The notes beneath the pieces are model-generated. The model was not told the DNA's origin, did not search any database, and worked only from the letters and a program-made list of their open reading frames with translations. DNA of 64,000 bases from Nocardioides sp. Root682 (GTDB lineage: Bacteria; Actinomycetota; Actinomycetes; Propionibacteriales; Nocardioidaceae), in contig NZ_LMHJ01000001.1 in NCBI RefSeq assembly GCF_001427795.1, positions 667,773 to 731,772 of the forward strand, read 5' to 3'. Numbering within the stretch: position 1 is the stretch's first letter; every line of letters begins with the position of its first letter. A program made the translations under genes and the position numbers. Shown here piece by piece: positions 52,582 to 60,957 of the stretch.

Positions 52582-53844
52582 TCAGGCGCCACCGAGGTGC
52601 GTGACCAGCTCGACCTGGAGCTCACCGACCAGGAAGCCCAGCACCGCCCCGACGCTGATCATCAGCCACTCGTCGTCCTTGAAGATCGGACGCATGATGC
52701 CCTCGAACTGCTCGGTCGTCAGCTGCGCCATCTTCTCGGCCAGCACGTTCTCGACGTCGAGCACCCTGGCCGCGTAGTCCTCGACCTCGGGCATCTCGGG
52801 CAACAGGGTCAGCACCCGTCGTACGACGGTGGTCTTCATCTGTTCGTAGCGCACGGTGCCGATCCCGACGGCCACCAGCGACCGGGCCGGACCGAGGGAG
52901 CGAGCCACCACGTCGTCGACCTCGCGCTGGACCATCACGAAGAGCCGGTCGGCGCCGGGCCCGGTCAACACGGCCTCCAGCAGGGCCGCCGGCTGGAACA
53001 GGTCCGCGGCCATGATCCGCGCGTAGTCCCGGGTGATCTGGTCACGACTGGCGTGCAGCACGCCGTGCATCCGCTTGCCGAGGATCCGCCGCGGTTCGCT
53101 CGGCCGGAACAGCAGGGTGAGGGCGATCCAGTCGCTGAGGAACCCGGTGACCAGACCGAAGGCCGGCATGATCCAGAGGTTGTGCCAGTAGGCCCACGCG
53201 ACGGTCTGGACCAGGCCGATGGCGAACCCGAAGACCAGCCCGGTCCGTCGCAGGAACAGCATCGAGCTGCCGGCCGTCTGCCGCATCATGTCGTTGAGGC
53301 GGTGCTTGTGCTGCACGAGCGTGGTGACGGTGAGGTAGTGCAGGTCGATGAACTGGTCGACGTCGGCGCGGATCTCGGCGACCAGGCGGTCCACGATCCC
53401 CGGTGCCTGCTGCTGGACACGGGCGCGAACGAGGCGGCGGACCGGATCAGGCAGGGCGTCCCAGCCGCCGGGCGTGATCTGGTCGACGACCTCCCGCGCC
53501 ACCTCGTCGACCGCACGCGCCAACGGGACCCGGAGCTCGTGCACGGCGTCGGCGCCGTCGAAACGCGCGAGCAGGTCCTCGGCACGCAGGAGGTTCTCGG
53601 TCAGCAGCCGGATCGTGACGGCGGCGACCTTGCCTGCCCGTCGCGGCACCAGCCCCTGCCAACCGAACGGCCCGATGCCGACGAACTTCATCGGTCGGTA
53701 GAGCATCTCGATCGCCACGATCTTGGTGACGTAGCCGATCAGCGCCGCGATCAGCGGCATCGAGGCGTAGATGTACCAGTACTCACTGATGTCCGCGCGG
53801 ATCTCCGGCCAGGTCTGCACCGCCGCGACCAGGTGGGTCCTCAC
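52582..53844 (-). CDS. DUF445-family membrane protein
   Basis: A 420-residue DUF445 protein. It contains two related membrane units: IAALIGYVTKIVAIEMLYRPMKFVG near the N-terminus and FGLVTGFLSDWIALTLLFRPSEPRRILG in the middle, each followed by a helical soluble part (VPRRAGKVAAVTIRLLTENLL; LHASRDQITRDYARIMAADLF). A last hydrophobic stretch MISVGAVLGFLVGELQVELV ends the protein. The GTG start overlaps the upstream gene stop (GTGA). Function of the family is not established; envelope roles have been proposed. It shares an operon with a DUF4393-like gene and a WS/DGAT-like acyltransferase. Confidence 0.85.
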   Translation of the reverse strand: MRTHLVAAVQTWPEIRADISEYWYIYASMPLIAALIGYVTKIVAIEMLYRPMKFVGIGPFGWQGLVPRRAGKVAAVTIRLLTENLLRAEDLLARFDGADAVHELRVPLARAVDEVAREVVDQITPGGWDALPDPVRRLVRARVQQQAPGIVDRLVAEIRADVDQFIDLHYLTVTTLVQHKHRLNDMMRQTAGSSMLFLRRTGLVFGFAIGLVQTVAWAYWHNLWIMPAFGLVTGFLSDWIALTLLFRPSEPRRILGKRMHGVLHASRDQITRDYARIMAADLFQPAALLEAVLTGPGADRLFVMVQREVDDVVARSLGPARSLVAVGIGTVRYEQMKTTVVRRVLTLLPEMPEVEDYAARVLDVENVLAEKMAQLTTEQFEGIMRPIFKDDEWLMISVGAVLGFLVGELQVELVTHLGGA

Positions 53845-54491
53845 ACCGACCGCTCCACGACCCGCTCCATCGTCTGCTGGGCCGCCCACAGCTCCCGGCC
53901 GAGGTCGGACAGCTCGAGTCCGCCTCTGCGGATCCGCGGCCCCAGCGGCCCGCGGCCGGCACCGCGGATGGCGTCCAGCACGTCGGGCTCGGCAAGGAGC
54001 ACCTCGTACTCAGGACCGCGGTCCTCGCGCTCCGCCGTGGCCACCACCAGCCCGGTGGCGAGCAGCCGCGTGACGTAGTGCGGCGTACGACGAACCAGGG
54101 CGATGCCCGCCTGGCGACCGATCAGTGAGGCGTTCCGCAGCCCGAGGTGTTCCTCACCGTCGCGGCGCGCTTCGACGTGGACCAGCGGACTCCACGCGCG
54201 CCCCGCCAGGGCCGCGATGATCCGGGCCTCGTCGGGCACCAGCCCGCGGACCAGTGCGTCGAGCAGGAGGTCCTCGGCCTCAGCGCTCGACTGGGTCAGC
54301 GCCTGTTCGAGCAGTACGGCGAACCGCCGGGCCGACGTTCGCGCCGGCACCTGTCGCCCGAGCTCGGCCACGACCGGGCGCACCGGCGCGCCCAGGATCC
54401 GGCGACTCCCCTGACCTGCGATGTGCGCCGTGGCGCGGAGCAGGGCCGCCGAGGCATCGACCAGCGGGCGCAGGTCATCGGCGGCGGCCAT
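53841..54491 (-). CDS. DUF4393/Abi-alpha-like protein
   Basis: A 216-residue soluble protein. The central part LLLDALVRGLVPDEARIIAALAGRAWSPLVHVEARRDGEEHLGLRNASLIGRQAG and the winged-helix-like RTPHYVTRLLATGLVVATAERED resemble the DUF4393 (Abi-alpha) group, where a helical region precedes a small DNA-binding-like domain. The match is by pattern only. Coupled upstream to the acyltransferase gene (3-base gap) and downstream to DUF445 (GTGA). No function can be assigned. Confidence 0.6.
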   Translation of the reverse strand: MAAADDLRPLVDASAALLRATAHIAGQGSRRILGAPVRPVVAELGRQVPARTSARRFAVLLEQALTQSSAEAEDLLLDALVRGLVPDEARIIAALAGRAWSPLVHVEARRDGEEHLGLRNASLIGRQAGIALVRRTPHYVTRLLATGLVVATAEREDRGPEYEVLLAEPDVLDAIRGAGRGPLGPRIRRGGLELSDLGRELWAAQQTMERVVERSV

Positions 54492-54494
54492 CGC

Positions 54495-55847
54495 TCACCC
54501 CTCTACTGCCTTCTCCAGCGCCTCGAGCGCACCGTCGAGGTGGATGAGCATGCGCTGCAGGTGGGGCAGGGCACGGCGGTCTCCCACGATCCCGAAGGTC
54601 ATGGTGTTGTCGTAGCGGGTGAGGGTGATGTTCATGGCCTGCGCCTCGGAGATCATCGACACCGGATAGATGTCGGTCATCTGTGCGCCGTTGTAGTAGA
54701 GCGGCTGATTGGGCGCCGGGACGTTCGAGATGATCAGGTTGAACGGGTGCCGCGGCAGCGCCGTGATGCCGGTCAGGGACGACACGATCGCGCCGCCCAT
54801 GATCAGCTTGCTGACGGCCAGGATCTCGGCCGCGGACATCTTCGCGAAGCGCTCCTTGGCAGCGCGCGTCTGCGTCAGGATCGACTCGACGCGCGCGACC
54901 GGGTCGTCGTGGTTGGTCCCGAGGTCGCAGAGCATCGCACCGAAGGCGTTGCCCTCGCCCTCGGGGATGCCGTCACCCTCACGGCGGACCGACACCGGCA
55001 CCATCGCGATGAGCGACCGGTCCGGCAGGCCGCCCAACTCGTCGAGGTAGGCGCGCAGCGCGGCGCCGGCCATGGCCAGACCGACGTCGTTGACCGTTCC
55101 ACCGACCGCGTTGGCCACGGCCTTGAGCCGGGCCAGGGGCCACTGGTCACCCGCGAACCGACGGGCACCGCCGACCTTGACGTTGAGCGGGGACGGCGGC
55201 GCCTCGAACGGCACCGTCGCACTCTCGTCGCGCCCCATGTCGATCAACGACTTCACTGCGGTCGCTCCTCGAAGCACGGGCGCCAGACTGATGCCGCCGC
55301 TCGCGACGACCGCCTTGCGAGGACGCTTCGGACCGGCCATCCAGGGCGGTGTGCAGTTGCGGTCGTCAGGATCCGGGCTCATGCTGCCCAGGACGTGCTT
55401 GGCCAGCGACATGCCGTCGGCGATCGCGTGGTGGGTCTTGAAGGCCGTGGCGAACCGGCCGCCCTCGAGGCCCTCGAAGACGTGGAACTCCCACAACGGC
55501 CGGCGGCGGTCGAGCAGCACCCCGTGCTGGACCGACACGGCTTCGAGGAGCTCGCGGACCCGGCCCTGCCCGGGGAGGGCGGAGTGCCGGACGTGATGGT
55601 CGAGCTCGACAGGCTCGTCGTCGACCCATCGCAGTGTCGAGGGCGACAGCAGCCTCCGGGCAGGCCGGCGCCGGAACGCGCGCTTCAGGTCGTCACTCGC
55701 GAGGAGCTGCTGGAAGTAGCTGGTCACCCACTCCTGCGGGTCGGCATCCTGCGGCGGACGGAACAGCTGCAGCGTGATGACCTGCGCCGGGCGGCCAGCG
55801 GCCTCGCCCAACAGGAACATCGCATCACCGATGGCGATGTTGTTCAT
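54495..55847 (-). CDS. WS/DGAT-type O-acyltransferase
   Basis: A 450-residue wax ester synthase/acyl-CoA:diacylglycerol acyltransferase family protein. The active-site motif is FKTHHAIADGMSLAKHVL (HHxxxDG). Other family blocks are PLWEFHVFEGLEGG, GGTVNDVGLAMAGAALRAYL, FNLIISNVPAPNQPLYYNGAQM and YPVSMISEAQAMNITLTRYDN. It makes storage triacylglycerol or wax esters at the membrane. ATG 55847 follows GGAGGT. First gene of a three-gene operon with DUF4393-like and DUF445 genes, divergent from a CrtI-like flavoprotein. Confidence 0.9.
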   Translation of the reverse strand: MNNIAIGDAMFLLGEAAGRPAQVITLQLFRPPQDADPQEWVTSYFQQLLASDDLKRAFRRRPARRLLSPSTLRWVDDEPVELDHHVRHSALPGQGRVRELLEAVSVQHGVLLDRRRPLWEFHVFEGLEGGRFATAFKTHHAIADGMSLAKHVLGSMSPDPDDRNCTPPWMAGPKRPRKAVVASGGISLAPVLRGATAVKSLIDMGRDESATVPFEAPPSPLNVKVGGARRFAGDQWPLARLKAVANAVGGTVNDVGLAMAGAALRAYLDELGGLPDRSLIAMVPVSVRREGDGIPEGEGNAFGAMLCDLGTNHDDPVARVESILTQTRAAKERFAKMSAAEILAVSKLIMGGAIVSSLTGITALPRHPFNLIISNVPAPNQPLYYNGAQMTDIYPVSMISEAQAMNITLTRYDNTMTFGIVGDRRALPHLQRMLIHLDGALEALEKAVEG

Positions 55848-56045
55848 GACGTGACCTCCGCTTGCCCCATGGCGGCGAGAGCTGGCGCCTCGCTCCCGAC
55901 TGAGCATAACTTCACTTATGGTCGATGGCAACGTGCTTCCCGCCACCTCTGCCGAACACTGTTTTTGAATAGAGACTAGATTTTTTTCCGAACGGCCCGT
56001 ACGGTCCTCGTACACTCTGTACGAATTTGTGAGGAACAGAACCAG
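55848..56045. promoter_or_regulatory. AT-rich divergent promoter region
   Basis: These 198 bases separate the acyltransferase and flavoprotein genes. They are markedly AT-rich around 55950-55990, with a run of seven T. CATAA-N6-TTATG lies at 55905-55920, and the 17-base operator TCGTACACTCTGTACGA at 56008-56024. Confidence 0.5.
56008..56024. promoter_or_regulatory. Operator TCGWACAnnnTGTACGA, copy 1
   Basis: TCGTACA-CTC-TGTACGA is a perfect 7-3-7 palindrome 22 bases before the flavoprotein ATG. Matching sites occur at 57785-57801 and 59599-59615. Confidence 0.65.
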
Positions 56046-57746
56046 ATGACCGAAACCCAGATCCCTCGCAGCGCTGACGTGGTCGTGGTTGGCTCCGGCC
56101 ACAACGGCCTCGTCGCCGCCGCCTACCTCGCCAAGGCCGGCCTCGACGTACTCGTCGTCGAAGCCTCACCCACCGCCGGCGGCATGACGTCGACGAACCC
56201 CTTCCCGGAGGCACCGGAGTACATGATGAACGAGGCGTCGATCCAGGCCTCGCTGTTCCGCACGACCACGATCGACCGCGACCTCGAGCTGTCCTCGCGC
56301 TACGGCCTGCGTCAGACGGTCATCGACCCGGCCCACTTCCAGCTCGCTGCTGACGGCTCCTCCCTGGGCCTGTGGCGCGACCCGCGCAGGACCGCGGCCG
56401 AGCTCGAGTACTTCTCCAGGAAGGATGCCCGGGCGCTCCTCGAGCTCTACGAAGTCATCGACGCGGCCGTCGAGCTGGGCCTGCCGATGATGCAGACCAG
56501 CCCCACCAAGCCCGAGATCACCAAGGTCCTCAAGTCCGCCAAGGGACTGGTGAAGAACCGCAAGCAGATGGCGGCCCTGGGTCGCTGGATGACCTCCTCA
56601 CAGGCCGAGGCCATCGAGGAGTCCTTCGAGCACGACATGATCCGTGCTCCCCTGCTCACCTCGCTGCCGTTCATGCCCTTCGACGCGGACCTGTCCGGCT
56701 GGTCGTTGATCTACCTCGGCGTGCTGAGCAAGTACGGCGTCGCGATGTTCCACGGCGGCACCGGCTCGCTGCCCAAGGCCCTGATCAAGGTGATCCGCGA
56801 CAACGGTGGCGACGTGATCACGTCCTCGCCCGTCGAGGAGATCCTGGTGACCAACAACCGTGCCGTCGGGGTCCGCATCGCCGGCGGCGTCGAGATCAAG
56901 GCCAAGCGCGCCGTCCTGACCGCATGCAGCCCCAAGACGACGCTCACCAGGCTGCTGCCCCGTGGCGTCCTCGCCCCGAAGGTCCAGAACGCCGCGGACC
57001 ACATCCCCACCAAGAAGCGCGGCATCTCCGACCTGAAGGTCAACGTCGCCCTCTCGGGCCGGATCGACATGAGCAAGCACGAGAAGTGGCGTGGCGACGG
57101 CATCGACCTGCGCATCGCCTGCAACTGCTACCACACCTACGAGCAGGCGCTCGCGGCTGCGCGCTCGTGCGTCCGGGGCCAGGTCCCCGACGCGATCCCC
57201 GGCCTGGCCCAGGTCACCAACGCCTTCGATCCCTCCATGTCACCCGAGGGCAAGGACCTGTTCTGGTTCTGGTCCGGCCTGGCACCGTCGATACCCGAGG
57301 ACGGGTGGGACGTCGCCCGCAAGCAGATCACCGACTCGGTCATCAAGGACGCCGACGAGTACTACAAGGGCGTCGACGAGATGCAGGTCGCCGTACGCCC
57401 CCTCGTCATGCCCGACATCGAGGAGCGGTTCTGGGCCATCGACGGCTCGGTCTACCACGTCGACCCCACCCTGAGCCGGTTCGGCCCGAACAAGCCGGTC
57501 GCCGGCCTCGCCGGCTACAAGACCCCCGTCGAGGGCCTCTTCCTCACCGGCTCCGGCACCCACCCCGTCGCCGGCATCAGCGGCATGCCCGGCCAGAACG
57601 CCGCGCGCACCATGCTCAAGCAGTTCGGCATGGAGGACAAGGGCGGCCGGATCGGCCAGCTCAAGGCCAAGCTCACCCAGGACCGTCGTACCAGCAAGGG
57701 CGACGACTACACGTCCGGCCAGAACGATCCCTTCCCGGGCCGCTGA
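56046..57746 (+). CDS. CrtI/PYROXD2-like FAD-dependent oxidoreductase
   Basis: A 566-residue flavoprotein of the phytoene desaturase/NAD(P)-FAD oxidoreductase group. FAD binding is shown by DVVVVGSGHNGLVAAAYLAKAGLDVLVVEASPTAGGMTST at the N-terminus and by the C-terminal GLAGYKTPVEGLFLTGSGTHPVAGISGMPGQNAARTML, the hallmark of this group. The middle resembles PYROXD2-type proteins rather than carotenoid enzymes (MFHGGTGSLPKALIKVIRDNGGDVITSSPVEEILV). It probably oxidises a lipid or terpenoid-like substrate. It opens the cluster with AveC-like membrane proteins and carries the cluster operator upstream. Confidence 0.85.
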   Translation: MTETQIPRSADVVVVGSGHNGLVAAAYLAKAGLDVLVVEASPTAGGMTSTNPFPEAPEYMMNEASIQASLFRTTTIDRDLELSSRYGLRQTVIDPAHFQLAADGSSLGLWRDPRRTAAELEYFSRKDARALLELYEVIDAAVELGLPMMQTSPTKPEITKVLKSAKGLVKNRKQMAALGRWMTSSQAEAIEESFEHDMIRAPLLTSLPFMPFDADLSGWSLIYLGVLSKYGVAMFHGGTGSLPKALIKVIRDNGGDVITSSPVEEILVTNNRAVGVRIAGGVEIKAKRAVLTACSPKTTLTRLLPRGVLAPKVQNAADHIPTKKRGISDLKVNVALSGRIDMSKHEKWRGDGIDLRIACNCYHTYEQALAAARSCVRGQVPDAIPGLAQVTNAFDPSMSPEGKDLFWFWSGLAPSIPEDGWDVARKQITDSVIKDADEYYKGVDEMQVAVRPLVMPDIEERFWAIDGSVYHVDPTLSRFGPNKPVAGLAGYKTPVEGLFLTGSGTHPVAGISGMPGQNAARTMLKQFGMEDKGGRIGQLKAKLTQDRRTSKGDDYTSGQNDPFPGR

Positions 57747-57780
57747 GGACGCCAAACTCGGCAGAAATTTATCTGGCCTT

Positions 57781-57825
57781 AGAATCGAACAGTGTGTACG
57801 ATCAGAGAACACACTGTTCGATTCT
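57781..57825. promoter_or_regulatory. Operator copy 2 inside a 17-base inverted repeat
   Basis: Arms at 57781-57797 and 57809-57825 (AGAATCGAACAGTGTGT and its complement) are perfect with an 11-base centre. The left arm runs into the 17-base operator TCGAACAGTGTGTACGA (57785-57801). It lies in the 114-base gap before the membrane protein gene and may act both as operator and as hairpin after the flavoprotein gene. Confidence 0.65.
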
Positions 57826-57860
57826 GCCTTCGTCGGCCACGATCTTGAAGGACGCACACG

Positions 57861-58895
57861 ATGCTCTTCGGCACCGACAACATCACCGATCCGGTCCCCG
57901 TACCGCCGGGCTTCGAGCCCGGGTACTCCCCCATCGACGGCTACGGGAACCTGCTCCCCCACCCGTCTCCGATCATCGCCAGCGACTTCGACGCCTGGTT
58001 CTTCCTGTTCTGGGCGGGCCTGCTGGTCGTCGGCCTGGCCGTCCCGTGGGCCACGGTCCGGCTGTTCAAGCACAAGGACCCGCTCCCCTGGCTGATGCTG
58101 CTGGCCGGCTTCGGCACCTCGCTCGGCGAGCCGATGCTGGACCTGGTCGGCCACCTGCGCTGGTCGGAGAACATCCACGGGCCGGCCTTCATCAACTTCG
58201 GCATCCCGGTGCCGCTGCTGATCCCACCCTGCTACGCGCTGTTCATGGGCCTGGAGTCCTACTGGATCTGGTCGGTCATCCAGAAGGGCATCAACAAGCG
58301 TGCCTTCTTCCTCATGTTCGCGGCCGTCGGCATCAGTGACGCGATCATGGAGCACCCGGGCGTGATCATGGGTGTCTACGAGTACTACGGGCAGCAGCCG
58401 TTCGAGTTCTACAAGTTCCCGTTCTACTGGTCCTTCATCAACGGCGCCGCCATCTGCTCGATCGCCGTCGTGCTGCACTACGTGTGGCCGCGGGTCCAGG
58501 GCAAGGGACTCAAGATGTTCTGGGTCGTCCCGATCGGCATCATCGCCACCACGGCCGCCGAATTCGGCACGGGGTTCCCGGTGTTCCTCGCCATCAACGC
58601 CGACATCCCGGTCTGGCTGCAGTGGGTCATCGGGTCCGGCTCGCTCTTCCTCGCTGTGTTCTGGATCAGCAAGCTGGGCGACCTGGTCTGCACCGAGTCG
58701 AGCCTGAACTGGACCTTCTGGGGCCTGTTCAGGTCGCGGTTCATGACGCCGGCCGCACGGCACCGCTACATCGAGAGCATCGGCTGGAACTCCGACGTCG
58801 AGCCGCCCTCCTCGGAGTGGCCGCCGGTCCGGTGGGTCGAACGCGCCGCCACGGCGGCGCCGGACAGCACACCGCCCGAGAAGGTCAGTGTCTGA
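57861..58895 (+). CDS. Polytopic membrane protein of unknown function
   Basis: A 344-residue protein with about seven membrane spans, starting near FDAWFFLFWAGLLVVGLAVPWATV (residues 44-67) and ending near WVIGSGSLFLAVFWISKLGD. Conserved-looking polar residues inside the membrane part include GTSLGEPMLDLVGHLRW, GISDAIMEHPGVIMGVYEYYG and YWSFINGA, which could form an active site. It may be a distant relative of the AveC-like protein encoded at 60958, since both have a charged Asp within a membrane segment followed by an aromatic loop; this is weak. ATG 57861 has GAAGGA upstream. Cluster operator copy 2 precedes it. Confidence 0.75.
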   Translation: MLFGTDNITDPVPVPPGFEPGYSPIDGYGNLLPHPSPIIASDFDAWFFLFWAGLLVVGLAVPWATVRLFKHKDPLPWLMLLAGFGTSLGEPMLDLVGHLRWSENIHGPAFINFGIPVPLLIPPCYALFMGLESYWIWSVIQKGINKRAFFLMFAAVGISDAIMEHPGVIMGVYEYYGQQPFEFYKFPFYWSFINGAAICSIAVVLHYVWPRVQGKGLKMFWVVPIGIIATTAAEFGTGFPVFLAINADIPVWLQWVIGSGSLFLAVFWISKLGDLVCTESSLNWTFWGLFRSRFMTPAARHRYIESIGWNSDVEPPSSEWPPVRWVERAATAAPDSTPPEKVSV

Positions 58896-58950
58896 CCAGC
58901 ACGCCCCGTCCCTCGGCCCGTCGCACCAGCGGCGGGCCGGGGGCCGTTCG

Positions 58951-59568
58951 TCATTCGGCGTAGAGGGCACTCCACATGAGGTTCGCGACGGCGTCGAGCT
59001 GTCGCTCGCTCTCCTCGGGACTCGCGTCGGCAACCAGGTGGTACAGCCCGCGCTCGAGCATCCACACCAGCCACTGCCCCGTGCGCTCCACGTCGAAGTC
59101 CCCTCGGCCGAGCGCCTGCAGGTGCTCGGTCAGTCCGGCCGTCGCTCGCGCCACGAGCGCCGAGTGCAGCTCACGGATACCGGGGTCGTACGACGCCGCG
59201 TCGGTGATCGAACGGAGGATCTGGCGGTGCTCGCGATAGGTCGCGAACAACGGCCGCAGCGCGTCACGGACGGCGTCCGGGCTGTCGGGAACCCCCAGCT
59301 CGAACCACGGCGTCCCGGCCTCGGTCAGGTCGATCGTGACGTCCTCGGCCATCGCCGCCAGCAGCGCTGCCTTGTCGGAGAAGTACGAGTAGAAGGTCGA
59401 GCGCGACACACCGACTGTCGTGATCAGGCGCTCGACGCTGAGGTCGGAGTACAGCTCCCCCGCCTCGAGCAGCGGTGCGACCACGCCGATGAAGTGACGA
59501 GCCAGGACCAGCCGCCGCTTCTCCCGGGACGGCTGCAGCGGGTTCATCTTCTCCGTCGCGCGCGCCAT
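58951..59568 (-). CDS. TetR-family regulator
   Basis: A 205-residue TetR protein; helix-turn-helix in VVAPLLEAGELYSDLSVERLITTVGVSRSTFYSYFSDKAALLAAM. The C-terminal domain looks EthR-like (TGQWLVWMLERGLYHLVADASPEESERQLDAVANLMWSALY). It is divergent from the tandem-TetR gene; the 65-base gap holds operator copy 3. It is convergent with the membrane protein gene; nothing notable lies in the 55 bases between. It is one of three candidates for the factor that binds the cluster operator. Confidence 0.9.
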   Translation of the reverse strand: MARATEKMNPLQPSREKRRLVLARHFIGVVAPLLEAGELYSDLSVERLITTVGVSRSTFYSYFSDKAALLAAMAEDVTIDLTEAGTPWFELGVPDSPDAVRDALRPLFATYREHRQILRSITDAASYDPGIRELHSALVARATAGLTEHLQALGRGDFDVERTGQWLVWMLERGLYHLVADASPEESERQLDAVANLMWSALYAE

Positions 59569-59598
59569 GCCGGAACCCTACCGACCCGCGGCCGCGAA

Positions 59599-59615
59599 TC
59601 GAACACCGTGTACGA
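59599..59615. promoter_or_regulatory. Operator TCGWACAnnnTGTACGA, copy 3
   Basis: TCGAACA-CCG-TGTACGA lies midway between the divergent TetR (59568) and tandem-TetR (59634) starts. It matches copy 2 at 15 of 17 bases and copy 1 at 14 of 17. Confidence 0.65.
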
Positions 59616-59633
59616 CGTGCGGGCAGGTGCATC

Positions 59634-60956
59634 GTGGTGACCACGGTGCACGAGCGCGTCGGGACCGCGCCCGCAGCCTCCACCACGCAGCGTCCCGGCG
59701 GCACGGCCACCCGGATCCTCGACGCAGCGGCCAGGCTTCTCGCCGAGAAGGGGTACGGCGGCCTGCGGATCTCCGACGTCGCGAAGGCCGCGGACGTCCG
59801 CCCCGCTGCCATCTACTACTACTTCGCCTCCCGCGAGGTCCTGGTCGAGGAGGTGCTCTGGTTCGGCATGGCCCGGCTGCGACGCCACGTCGAGGAGACC
59901 CTGCTCGCCGCCGGTGACGAGGTCACCGCGATCGACCGCCTCCTGCTGGCCGTGGAGATGCACCTGCGCTACGAACTGGAGATCTCCGACTACACGCAGG
60001 CCTCGATCCGCAACGCCGGCCAGGTGACACCCGAGATCCGCGAGCGGCAGCGCCAGGAGTTCCGCGCCTACCGCCAATTGTGGCTGGACCTCGTCGACGC
60101 CGCGGCCGACGAGGGTGGCCTGGCTCCCGACGCCGACCGCCGGCTCGGCGTGATGCTGACGATCGGGGCCCTCAACGGGACGGTGGAGTGGTGGCGACCG
60201 CACCGCGGCGACCTCCAGACGGTCATCGACCACGCCTGCCTGCTGGTGCGGCACGGCCTGTTCGCTGCAGCCGACACCACACCGGCTCCCGCTGCGCACG
60301 CCGTACCCGCGAGTCCCCCGGCTCCCCCAACTCGCCCGGCTCCCCCGATCTCCTCCGAGACCCGTGACCGGATCCTGGCGGCGACAGCCGCCACCCTGCG
60401 CGCCCGGGGCTACTCGAAGTGCCACCTGTCGGAGGTCGCCGAACGCGCCTCCGTGCAGGCGCCGGCGATCTACCACTACTTCACGTCACGCGACTCCTTG
60501 ATCACCGAGGTGCTCTCGCTCGGCCAGCGCGCGGTCGGCAACCACATGCGCGCCGCGGTCGAGGCGCTCCCAGCTGACGCGGATCCCCGGCACCACGTCG
60601 CCGCCCTCACCGAGGCCTACCTCCGGGTGGAGCTCGAGCTCAGCGACTTCGCCACCGCCGTCACCCGCAACGTCGGCCAGGTGCCGGCCCCCGTCCGCGC
60701 GGCCCTCCTGGCCGAGGGCGACCGCTTGCACGCCCTGTGGCACGCGCCTCTCGAGGACGCCGCCGCCCTGGGACTCCTCCGCCCGGGCCTCGATCCGGCC
60801 ATCACCCGGATGCTCGTCCTGGGCGCACTCAACTGGGTCCCGGAGTGGTGGCACCCGGGCGTTCCCGTCGACCGGCTCGTCAAGGCAGCCCACCGCCTGC
60901 TCGGAAACGGGCTGTTCCCGTCACCCCTGACCACCGCACCACCCCAAGGAGACTGA
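59634..60956 (+). CDS. Tandem fusion of two TetR regulators
   Basis: A 440-residue protein made of two complete TetR units. Unit 1 (about residues 22-215) has RILDAAARLLAEKGYGGLRISDVAKAADVRPAAIYYYFASREVLVEEVL and ends IGALNGTVEWWRPHRGD. A Pro/Ala-rich linker of about 25 residues follows. Unit 2 (about 240-430) has RILAATAATLRARGYSKCHLSEVAERASVQAPAIYHYFTSRDSLITEVL and ends LGALNWVPEWWHPGVP. Both resemble the single TetR at 61984. TetR proteins normally dimerise, so this is a pre-joined pseudo-dimer or a two-specificity regulator. GTG 59634 or 59637 starts it. It is followed after one base by the AveC-like gene. Confidence 0.9.
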   Translation: MVTTVHERVGTAPAASTTQRPGGTATRILDAAARLLAEKGYGGLRISDVAKAADVRPAAIYYYFASREVLVEEVLWFGMARLRRHVEETLLAAGDEVTAIDRLLLAVEMHLRYELEISDYTQASIRNAGQVTPEIRERQRQEFRAYRQLWLDLVDAAADEGGLAPDADRRLGVMLTIGALNGTVEWWRPHRGDLQTVIDHACLLVRHGLFAAADTTPAPAAHAVPASPPAPPTRPAPPISSETRDRILAATAATLRARGYSKCHLSEVAERASVQAPAIYHYFTSRDSLITEVLSLGQRAVGNHMRAAVEALPADADPRHHVAALTEAYLRVELELSDFATAVTRNVGQVPAPVRAALLAEGDRLHALWHAPLEDAAALGLLRPGLDPAITRMLVLGALNWVPEWWHPGVPVDRLVKAAHRLLGNGLFPSPLTTAPPQGD

Positions 60957-60957
60957 C

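Noticed and set aside
59634..60956. Artefactual joining of two adjacent TetR genes
   Set aside because: The linker is a continuous in-frame Pro/Ala-rich stretch with normal codon use and no internal stop or ribosome site, so a true fusion is more likely, though sequencing error is not excluded.
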